A stretch of DNA of 64,000 nt, taken from assembly GCA_947561715.1 (NCBI GenBank), contig OX387198.1, positions 19,347,645-19,411,644 on the forward strand, given 5' to 3'. Shown here piece after piece: positions 12,701 to 24,700 of the stretch (positions are counted from its first letter, which is position 1; every line of letters starts with the position of its first letter). A program made the position numbers and the translations under genes. Under the pieces are notes generated by a model, which made no database searches, was not told the origin of the DNA, and saw only the letters and a program-made list of their open reading frames with translations. The DNA is from Ascidia mentula (Eukaryota; Chordata; Ascidiacea; Phlebobranchia; Ascidiidae).

Positions 12701-15700
12701 TCCGAGTTTAATCCGGATTTTCCTCAGAACTCCATCCCTGCTTCTGTCGTCGGCGTCATCAGGAATTTTCACGAAGGAAACTAAAATAAAACTTTCAGCT
12801 GAAATCGATTTATTTAAATAGATTTTCACAATTGACGTCATTGATGGATTTGGATTCGAATGAACTGCGTTTTACTTATCGTTGATGACGTACCTTTTAA
12901 ATTTGCCGAGTCAGCATCATGACGTGGAGATTGGTGTTTTTTGACGTCACTTCCTGGTTTGTTTGCGGTAAAAAAACTGCAATAAAAGTAAATTTTTTTC
13001 ATCAGAAAAGTCACTGATCTACCGACCAACTGAAGTCACACTGGTCAGAGTCGGTATGACGTCATACAAGCGCGCATGCACACAAATTGAACATTACCGC
13101 GAGTGAAAATATAAGCAAGCGAGCAAACGTGAATTTCAATCTGATTATTAGGATTAAAATCTCGATGTTCGTTGACAACCAAGCTGACATCAAACTCACA
13201 ATAAGTTGGTACAAAAACTTGCCTTTTTAATTTACGCAAAGCTGTTGCCATGGTTACTTCACAGACTGGTGTTTCAAACCTGAGTTCTCACTTTACACTG
13301 AACGTATTTCTAAGCGTGAGGAAAGACTTCTTCTTTTGACCTACTGAGGTTTCGTTGATTAACAACGACCTGGAGATAACAACAAGGTGCGGACTTTCAT
13401 CAACAAACGTTCAAAGCTTTAAAGTAAACAAACGTCTTCTCCCTGTAATCTCCTCTCTCTCGAATTATCAACTGAACCTTTCGCAACTTCACCGACTTCA
13501 GACTTCACCGTTTTGAAAAGAAAATTACAAACTGAACACAAACAAGTTACAGCTGCACTGGTAACTACACATATCGATTCAAATAGATCGGATAAGGGGA
13601 AGGTCGTACCTCGGGGAGGAAGAACATCTGGCGCACGATCTCATTGTGACGTAACATCCACCCTCGTAAATGGATTACCCCCTCCCACACGCCTTCTCCC
13701 TAAGCTCTGTGAGTTCGTCACGCCTCACTAATCACCGATTAACTGCCGAAATCGATTGATTTCTTTTTGACTTTTTGTTGTGTTTGCTTTCTTATTAATT
13801 CGTTTGTTCTCATTTCCAACAAAACCAAACAAAGAAATAAATACAAGACAATAAACTACAATTATTTGCTGCAAGAGAATAGTGCCATGAGAACTGGATG
13901 ACCCTGGCCAGGTCGACCGATCTGTCATTGTTTCAATTTCGAGAAATGACAAACGAGTATTTCATAAAAGATTCTGAAACTGAACATGTCCAAATAAAAT
14001 ACATATTTCTGATTCAATAAATGATACAAAAGTGCTCTCTCCTTTGTGTTATCGATGAGACCTTATAATAATATTGCGGAAAAGTTATTTTTACCTTTGG
14101 GTTTCAGATTCTGCCAAATAACTTGTTTCCTGCAAATCTGAATAAAACGAAACGTTGTGAATATTTATCGACAAACTTGTGACAAAGGTTTCCACCTCGT
14201 GTTTTTCGTTTCGTTCGCTGACAAATTAGCGCGGCTGCTGTTACAGCCATCACGACGATAATCGTTCCAACAACGATACCCGATATCGCCCCGGCACCAA
14301 TTTCGGAGGAAGAGTATAAGCCGTATGACGTCATTCCTGTGATAATGACACATTTTATATTTTCACAAACCAGTGAGGTAGTGAAACTTACCACGTGTAT
14401 CGATCAAAACTGCACCGCTAGGGGCGCTATAGGCCGTGTGAGAAAGGGCTAGAACCCGGAAGTAGTATTTTGTATTCCGGAAGAGAGAATCTACCGTATA
14501 TGACGTAACATTGGATGGAACTCGAGCCAAAAGTTTCCATTTTTGGGAATTTCTCTCATCCACCGTCACCCTCCTCTCATCCGTTATAACGTTTCCTTTC
14601 TCCCGAAAATTTTCGTTCAGTGAATTTTTTCCACTTTTGAAAAGTTCCCAAACATCTCTCCTCCGTCTCCTCCTTGAGTCTTCCTCGCTCTCATCTATGA
14701 TCCGGTACTCAACCAGGTAACCCAACATCTCCGCTTTCACGTGACCCGGTTTCCATGACAACACCACCCTTCCTTCGTCGTCAAGCGAGTAGGAAAGGCC
14801 ACTAGGTGGCGCCACGTAGTTAGTTGATGACGTAACAGGGGAACGTACTTTTAATTCTGGGGGAAAAGTTTTTCAAAGGTTTCTCGCAAAGTTTTCGAAT
14901 TAGAATTAAGCAGAGAGATTTAGTTCAATACCAGGTCTCATCAGTGCAATTGGTGACTGACGGTGGTCTTGTTCTAACTAACCAGGCAGAGACCATTATG
15001 CAGTCTATGTTGATCCGTTAAGCACCAAACTAGGTACGAACTATAACAGTAGAACAAACTATGGATAAATATCTAATGCTTGGGAACCGATAGTGTTGTC
15101 GGCTCTGTTCCACAAAAATTGTGGAAGAGTCTCAAGTCTGGCCGACAAAGTCACAAGCTGCACTGATGAGACTTAATACGTCACTGATGAGACTTGATAC
15201 GTCACTGATGACACTTGATACGTCAAAATTAATCGGAACATTTCTTACTTTTAGTTTTTTTAGTTTGTGTTCTACTGAATGGACCACTTCCCAATACATT
15301 TTCAGGTAGGATTGCAAACTGGTAAACAGTGTCTGGATCCAAACGACTCACTGACGCCACCGTGAGGCTGCCGTTGGGGTAAAACGTTGACCACGTGTGG
15401 TCGCCCAAGTTCGCTTTTTTATACCTGAATTAAAATTTCGATGAGGAATTGTTTCTCCAGTTTGTGGAAAAGTTTTTCTCGAATTTAAAAATTTGGAACT
15501 TCTACAAAAAATTAACATTTTCATTTACATTTTGTCATAAAATTACAACTGAAGTTCAAAGAGACAAACGGTTACTTATGAAGCAAACGATTTGATAAAC
15601 TTCATGACAATATTGATGACGTCATGTTGATAATCTTCATGGTAACATTGTAAATCTCACCATATCATGAAATGCTGGGGGTATCCCCCATTATACCCAG

Positions 15701-18700
15701 GTATCCACTCAATCTGTGCGGAAGAAGATGACGTAAATATCGTCACATTCTTAACCATGTGTGGGGTTGTATCTGGAAACACAACAGGGCGCTATAATAA
15801 ACAATTAAAATAATATCAATAAACGTCACTCACATTTGACGTAAATCATGACGTCAGAAGTGATCTCGTTAACGGGATTTGAAACGACGCATTTCCACAA
15901 ACCGAAGTCGTCTTTACTCACTGATGATATTGTGACGTTTCCACCAGACCACGTGACACGCTCGTCCGGCAGTCTGACGTCATCACCAACCTACAAAAGG
16001 ATTTTGTTGAGAAATTTCAAGTTTCAGGAAATCAAAGAAAAATTCAACCTTTTTCCAATGCACGCTCGGCGGTGGATCCCCTAAACCGACACACGGCATA
16101 TTAAGAGTGGTAGAAATTTCAACTTCAACATTTTTCGGAGGTCTAAGTTTGAAGGTGGGTGGTTGCTTAGCAACAAGTGTGACATGTGGTGATTCCCCGC
16201 CAGTCCCGAGTATATTGTAAGGAGTGCAGGAATAAGTTCCTTCATCGATGAAATGGACTTGAGTAAACCGGAGAAGTTGATTCCGGTCTACGTAAACACG
16301 ATCATTCTGAACAAACACACATAGAGATCATAGGTTTTACATCACAGAAACTTTACGTCAGGCCGTTGTTAAAATACCTGCTGACTCATGATGACTTGTC
16401 CATCTTTTCGCCACGTCACAGTTGTGACGTCAGGAACAGCATCGTAATTGCAACGCAACGAAAATGGAAGGGACAGTCCCGCATACGTGACCGAAGGCAT
16501 GGAAGTGACGTAAGCAGCATCTACGTTGCAGGTTGTTGACGTCACAAATGGTAAATTCGTTTCGCGCAATTTCATTATTGCGAACAAAATAATGAAACCT
16601 TTATTTTCGCAGATTAAAATCACTCTGATTTTACTCACGACAAATTGTGCGACTGAAAGAAATCTTTCCATGTTTGTGATTTAAAGTGTAAGAATGGGAA
16701 AAGATTTCAAAAATCAATTACAAAAGTTTGCGAAGGGGAAACATCAGAAAATATTGGAACTAAGTTGTCCGCAGGGTGGTGTTCGTGGATGACAAGAGAA
16801 TAAAATATTTCTCAAAATTATTTAGAAAATATTTCCATCTTGCAACACGGAATTAATCAATACAAACCTTTTCCTAAGTATTTCGCCAATAGTGAATTTG
16901 TCGGAAAAATTTCGAAATCAATTTTAATCTCCAAATCAAATTGAGTGAAGCGCTTTGAAATGCGGAGAGCATTACCTCATTAAATATTCATTACAATCTA
17001 ATGAATGTACACTGGGAATATTGGCGGGAAACGTGGATGTTTTGTTTAAAATATTTCGGGTTTCAACGAAGCGGAAGTGACGTTAATCCAAATTTGTTTA
17101 ATATTAAATCGCATATTTCAAACAAATACAAAAGTTTCACAAAACTGAAGAAAAGCAAACAAATTCTTACACTGGACAATTAGGTTGGCAGAAGCTGAAG
17201 GAGGTGAACCGTAGCCGTTGTCAGGACGACAAGTCACGTTTCCTTTATCCTTCTTTGTGACATCATATATGATAAAGGTACCATCAGCCATTTCTTTATA
17301 TCTATTTTGTATTGAGGGACTTTGCGAGGGTGGAAATTCGTTGTAAAACCACCTGTAAAAGAAAGTTCACGCCCATGACACGCCCACTTCCAACACAATA
17401 ATTTAAGTTTTCCTGGTTTTACAAACAGAAAAACGACACGATATTCATGACAAGCAATGTGATAATAGGGAATGTACCTGTATGTGATAATAGTGAATGT
17501 ACCTGTATGTGATAATAGTGAATGTACCTGTATGTGATAATAGTGAATGTACCTGTATGTGATAATAGTGAATGTACCTGTATGTGATAATAGTGAATGT
17601 ACCTGTATGTGATAATAGTGAATGTACCTGTATGTGATAATAGTTCATGTACCTGTATGTGATAATAGTGAATGTGCCTGTATGTGATAATAGTGAATGT
17701 ACCTGTATGTGATAATAGTTAATGTACCTGTATGTGACAATAGTGAATGTACCTGTATGTGATAATAGTGAATGTGCCTGTATGTGATAATAGTGAATGT
17801 GTATGTGATAATAGTGAATGTACCTGTATGTGATAATAGTTAATGTACCTGTATGTGATAGTGGATGGATATCCGCTTGCTTTACAATTGAAGAAAGCAT
17901 CTTGTCTTTCTTTCACAATCGCATCCTTCGGTCTTACGTTAATTTCTGGTGGAGCTGTTTGAGGTTTTAATGAATACGTGAATAATATTTTATTAAAAAC
18001 GTTTTATTCTCCCACCTTTAACGTAGACGGTAGTGGTATGCCTAATCTCGCCATATGCATTTGTTGCGTCACACGTATACCTTCCTCTACTGCTTTTTGT
18101 CATAGACGAAATTTCCATGACGTCACCATCGATGATGAAACCGTCCTAAAATTAAATTTTTAAAACTCGTTGAGTGGGGTGAAAGGTCACTTACCTTTCC
18201 ATCTACCAATAGCCATCCGTCTTTCCGCCACGCGACTGACGGCGGGGGCTTACCCACCACGCGGCAACGTAATCTGATTGGTTCATTTTCTCGTCCAATC
18301 ACAGAAGGAGGTGATGTCGAACGAAAAACTGGACGTTCTGTCTCGTAAAACAAAAGAAAAGCTGTAAGGAAAGTTTTTCAAACAAAAACTTATTTCAATT
18401 ATTTCTAAAATAATAAATTTTTATCATTTATGATTTTCTGCCCAATGTGGGTGTGGGGGGGGGACTGCTGGGTTTTTAGTTCATCAATATTTTACACGAG
18501 ATCTCTTTAATTATTGATGGGTAAAATTTTCCGCTAAGTATCCAACGATGAACTTAAACGTCACCACGACTTTAAAATGTATTATGACGTCACTAACCTG
18601 CCGTCACCCCGAGACACGTGACCATGAGGGAGATTTGAACCAAACGCATTTTTTATTTCATGTTTTACTTTTTTCACAATTTTTTACCCTAACATGTTGA

Positions 18701-21700
18701 CAAAGAAAATGTTTAGAAAATGTTTTGTTCTGACTTAAATAAAAAACTGTTTTCAACAAAACCAACCAAATATTTTTTTAAATTCTTAAAAGTGAAAAAA
18801 TCACCGACTTTCGGGCTGATTCCAATAGAATTATTAAAGCGATTTCACTTCTTAAGTTTCGAACCAAACTTCGGTCCAGGACGAACTATGAGGCAACTTT
18901 TTCCAACAACGTTCCACCAAGCTATCATAATTATAAACATGAATTTCGCGTTTAACTCAGAATAAATTTACTTTCATGTTGGGGATCGGATGAAGGTTTT
19001 ACAAACTTCTTCAACTCATGCAAAATTTATCATTCATTTTCTCGCGACAAAAGCGCAATTAAAATGCTTCTTCCGTTTGTTGAAATTCGGATAAATTCCT
19101 TCATAATCCAACAATGTTAAATTTTTGATGAAACAAAATAAATTCCCAAATAAATATTTCAACTGACTTAAAAACTTTTCACCACATTTAACTTTTTCTT
19201 TAAACTTTAAAACAACCCACCAAAGCACGCAGGATGCTAATTAGGGGGAACATATGACGTATATGATTGCCCATGGGACCATCATCAATCATAATCACGG
19301 AAAACTTGTGACACAAATCAATCGACTCACGACACGGACAACTTCACACGTGACAACTCTTTGTGACACAAATCAACTCATGGAAATCTTTGGAAATATT
19401 AAGTTTCACCATCAGCAAAAAATAACAATTGGAAAGCTTTGAATATGTCAATGATTGGAGTTTATAATTTTCCGGTTACAGACCGACATTGATCGCCTCA
19501 AATTCCACAATTCCCAACAGAGAACCTCTGATCGATTCCTTATTTGTTTAAAGCTGCAAAACTTTTTACTAAAGGATTTTGAATGTGCGATAAATTTGCG
19601 CAGGTTTAAAATTGCAGCAAAATATTTAAACCAGAAAACTTTACATAAAAATCGTGCGAGAAAGAATGATTTTAATGAAAACTGTTTGAAGAGTTTTGTG
19701 CTTACGTCATAGAACAACAGCAGCAAAAGAGCGTGGACTGCTTCATTCATAATTAAAACCCCACCAAAGTTTGTAGGGGAGGGCAGTCACGTGATCAGCT
19801 TAAACATTCTCTGTTCAACTTTTCAATTGTTTCCGAAACAAACTGCAAGCGAACATGCTGGTTGATACAAACAGTTATTCTTTCATTTAGTGAGCTGGAG
19901 ACAGGGTCACTGTTTCGACTTATTAGATCTCATCAGTGCATCTATAGTGTGACTTACAGTGATCTTGTCAGCTAAATAACCGGAAAGACTTCCACTTTAT
20001 GGTGACTATACAGCCATCGGTAACCATTGGGTGTCAAACTATGTGTAACGCAACGGAAACGAACCAAGTGATTCTTACACTTTCCTACAACCTTCCATCT
20101 TCCGCACATTTGTCATTCTTGTTGCGTTGTTTTGATTTTGTTACGTGAGAAAAAGGTTTTCATTATTTCACTTAAATTCGGGCGCAATTGGCACAAATTA
20201 TTTTCCTCAAAACCACGGCTGTGTTTTAATATTTGCTTCAATCACACGAAACACAAGCTGAAACACAAGCTGAAACACAAGCTGAAAACACAAGCTGAGA
20301 ACACAAGCTGGAACACAAATTTAAAACTATCTTTCCTGTATCTGCATCGAAATAACTTCGACAACTGAACATTCTCAAAGGCAGCTTTGATTTCATGGTC
20401 ATCCAACCACCTGTTGAATGGAGACGGCCACACAAACTATGCAGGCAATAACGAGCAAATGGGCATCGATTTAAGGTCGGAGGCGGCAGAACGACGAGTG
20501 GGGATTATCTTTCCAAGACTCGACTGACGAAAATTGAAATGGGCTTTAAGTAAGAGGGGGAGGGGGGCTTACCGACCCCCCAGACATCCTTACGTTATTA
20601 AGTAATGATCGGGTTAAAACATGATATTTCACACTGATTCATGTCCTCATGTTGCTGGTCACAAACTACCTCGAAATAATATCTGCAACAAATTCATTTA
20701 AAACAAGATTTCAATCTCCGTCTAAACCTGCATAGAAAGCGACCTGGATCAGTTGCTAACTGAGCTTCCACCCGATTTAATCGCTTTAAAACGTTCGGAG
20801 ATCGAGAAAAACAGCTTAAGGTGTAACTTATACTCCCCACTCTAAATAATGAATAGATCATTTGGACCTGACGATAATTAAGCACAGAGAAGGCGTCGGG
20901 CCTCTCACAAAGCGACCAAGTGGCTTGAAAGCCGCGCTGAGATGATTTGGACAGAAGAAAGCACTTGTGACGTCACGAACAATTGCGCGGGGGACCCGCC
21001 TTACCATCCCCCCCACGGCCACTTACGCTGGAAAGTTTCAATAAAAAGAGTTTTGTGGTTTAACAAAGTTGGTTCGTGTTGCAAATTATTACCCGGCAAA
21101 TTTCCATCGGTCTCAAGTGAAACAATTCATTATAAATATTAGGCGGGAAATAATCTCGAGTCAATTTTGAAACTTAATCTGCGACTGAAATCCGTGGAAC
21201 GGAAACTAGAACATCAAAACTTTTATCAAAATCTTCGTGCTGAAGTCAAAGCAGAAACCTTGTTTGAAAATCTATATCTGTTTGTTGTGAAACCTCCGCA
21301 TATTTCCCAAGAGTACGTGAAGTATGTTGAGAGAATGCATGGATTGATATGGGGAGGTTTAGACAAAAGGTTGTTTTATGAAAATATCGATTGAATGAAA
21401 ACAACGTTTGTCTCAAAAACACGGAGTTGAACTAAATCACTGGAAGGTGATTGGTTGATAGTTGTCATTGCAACACGATAAAGCCAATCTCTAAAACGAA
21501 CCAATGTTACATCAATGATTCCATTGTCGCGACTTTGCAACAATCGTCGACCTATCGGGCACCAAATTAGATACGAACTATCACAGTAGAACAAACTATG
21601 GACAAATATCTATTGCTAGGAAATCAATAGTATATTTTTCAGCCATGAAGCCAGTAAGACTGACGACCTCTGGTTTAAATCACTCTCCTCAATCCGTTTA

Positions 21701-24700
21701 CACTCCAACACGTGTCACGTGTGGAGAAACCAACTGAATAAACCTGAATATACAATTTCCCATTAAATTTTTCCAACGATCTGACCAAAAAGCACTCATA
21801 GGCTGATACGTCACTCACACATCCCGCATACGTCATGCATAAACAACTGCCCAACAATAAATCGCGCAAGAAGCAGGGCAGCATTTCGCACTATGGGTAA
21901 TAATGCCTTGTTTGCACTCATCCGATTAATCCAACCCGTTATTACCGTGGGATTTTGGGAATTAACAAGGATGAATTTACACGTGCTCGACAACTGATTG
22001 CTCTCGACTGCACAACGGAATGTATCAACACAACACATTAAACATCGCAGCTATCTTCATCATTGTTCTTTGCATCAACATCAGCTTTCTCGGCATATGG
22101 CTGGAAAACTAGTGGTGACGTCACAATAGAGTCAATTTCTTTCGATGGGTTTCAAGAGCAGCAACGAGTAGCGCATAATTCACATCGTTTCATGCGGTTA
22201 CAAGTAATTTCGCACAACTGTTTGAAACGGTGTGAGTATAAATGGAAAATGTATTTCGCATTTTGAGACAATTGCACGAATTTCCACCTCCTCAATATGA
22301 AAGTATTATATTATGATGTTTTCTTTAGTTGAAACGAAGTTAAATTTGCTCAGAAAGTTTTGTTAAGAGAATAAAATTCTTCTCACCGTTGACAAGAAGA
22401 TGAGCCAAGGATCCGACGTTTACCGGCCGCTCATCCAGGTAAAGTACTCTGCACTGATACCACCCAGTGTCTGCTAACTTTAAATCCATTATTCGCAGGT
22501 TGGCGCTGTTGCTTTGAAGAGAGAGTCGACCTGAACAGATCATCAATTACAAATACGACTGTTCCCTTAGTTTTTTCAGACCCTAGGTTGGCATTGTTTT
22601 CTTATCAGCGACACCAATTTCCTATTTTGGTATTAAGTGAAACTAACAGAAGTTGTAAATTGAAGTCAGCTGATTTATTAGTAATCGTGAAAAATCGATT
22701 TCGCCTGGACGGGCATCCTCAGTTTCTGCAAATTCGAAATTTTCAAGTAAACACAGAAAGCTATGCGGTAAAATAAATCCAAGAATGAAATAAAATAAAA
22801 ATGAAACTGCTAAAGTAAAAAGCAAGAAATCCTGTACTGCTGCCTTCACTATGCACTACACTGCAATAAAAAGTGTTTAGACTTCTGTGGCGCAAAGATA
22901 AGACAAGCCGATTGACATGACACGCAACGCAACAACACCTGCAGCACGAACGTAGGCCGCAAACACAACACATGAGAACGTAGAAAGGGCGATGATAAAA
23001 ACCAATGAACAGTTGCGTCCATCGTTTTGCGAATTTATTTTTAGTCTGACCAACGTACTGCTCATGACAGATTTGGCTGCACGTTGCAACGTAAGTGCCT
23101 ACGTTCGTGCTGCAGGTGTTACTGCACTGCGTGTTACGTCAATCAGCTAGTCGTATCTTTGCGCCACAAAAGTCTAAACGCCTTCCATTGCAGTGTAGTG
23201 CACAGGGAAGGCAGTAGCACAGGACTTTATTTTTTACTTTAGTAGTTTTATTTTATTTCATTCTTGGATTTATTTTACCGCATAGCTTTCTGTGTTTACT
23301 TGCAAAATACGAATTTGAAGAAACTGAGGATGCCCGTCCTGGCGAAATCGACTTTTCACGATTACTAATAAATCAGCTGACTACATTACAAATAACTTTC
23401 TAATTGATCAATGTGGCGATTAGAAAACTAGATAGCATGGGTTCAAATCCCTGCTGAGGAAAACTTACGTGAATTCTTCTTCTACAAAACATTAAACTTA
23501 AAAGAAAATACATTAGTGCATTTACCCAACAATATTTCTCTATTATATGATGATGACACACGACAACGTCACAACGAGTATTACGTCATTGAAGACATCA
23601 CGCGTACCTTGTTTGTTTGCGTTTGCGGCAACAAGATTGAGAAGAGCTTCCAAGGCTGAAGGCGATGGCGTGAAACGATAAAACTTATCAATACACGACA
23701 GAGCGTGAATTGTTTCCAGCAATTATGACGTAACAAGGCCCTGTCTCTTTATGAAAAGTGACGATACTGACGTCACTAGTTACACATTCAAATGTTGCCC
23801 GATTTGTTTGCGTCATGTGTTGATAATCCACGAAGTTAACAAAGGAAATCTTTTCACCTTTGAAATGAGGGGTGACAGTGACGGGGTGTTTTCCAATCTT
23901 CATAAACACGGGGATTTCCAGCTCCTGACGTAACCACTGAATTACGTACGGAGACGTGTCGTCATCAGATGGTGCTACGTCACAAGGCAGAGTTGTGAAA
24001 TTTCCAACCAGAGCGGTGATTGCGTCACACCCGAGCACTGAAAAATAATGCGACAAATATGTCCGGCGGGTGGCAGTAAAGAGCTAATGTTAAGACGAAA
24101 TAAAATCCAGAGCGAAATCTGGTCGAGATTCTTTGGCGGAAAAACAAAATAAATTTGGAAGTGAAAAAATTTTCCTCGGTAACTTTTACACTTCACAAAG
24201 TTAAAGTTCCATCTGATTTCTTTACTTGAACTGAACGCAAAATACTTGAACTTGTATAAGTCACAGCTATCGTGTAGAATGCACTCCAGTATTCCAAATA
24301 TGTCCTTCAAGGTTTATAAACTGTTCTATTATTTTGTTAAATTGTCTCATGGACTTTTTTTTCATTAAAAGTTTAAGCTGAGCACCGAGCGTTCATGAAT
24401 TTCTCCAACCTTTCATGAATTAAACATGAAGTTTTCCCGCTCTTTCACTCAAGTTTCACAAAAACATTAAAAGTTGGAACTTCCTATAATAATGTCGATG
24501 GAATGTTCTTCCTTAGCCAAGCAACCCCACTTCCAGACGTTCTATGTGCGGCGGTAAATTCAATCGATCGGGAAACACTGAACTGCTTTCAATCCCTGAA
24601 CGGTCTGACGTCACAAAAGAAAAATAAATATTTTCGTTGAATTAAGGGAAATATTTTAAATGGAAAAGTTCGTTGGAAAGTCAACTTTTAAGTGGAATGG

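Larger units (their letters stand above)
18338..22386 (-). other. Intron 3 of IGSF9-like gene A (4 kb)
   Basis: Contains a 12-bp tandem repeat (20246-20316), the dispersed repeat copy at 21559-21632 and scattered TGACGTCA palindromes. Small open frames at 18720-18965, 19448-19750 and 21167-21394 show no recognisable domain. Confidence 0.45.

Noticed and set aside
13892..13940. Candidate microexon of IGSF9-like A containing DRSTWPG
   Set aside because: It has a weaker acceptor and would need a poor donor. The 43-nt exon at 14095-14137 has better sites and the right phase.
17445..17900. 151-codon minus-strand ORF through the 25-bp repeat
   Set aside because: It is out of frame with exon 6 of the IGSF9-like gene and reflects a stop-free repeat. 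The donor at 17849 is supported by the family-conserved junction.
22643..23089. Hydrophobic minus-strand ORFs resembling signal peptides
   Set aside because: They lie inside the arms and loop of the fold-back element and do not splice in phase with the Ig domain. The real signal exon is at 27168-27213.
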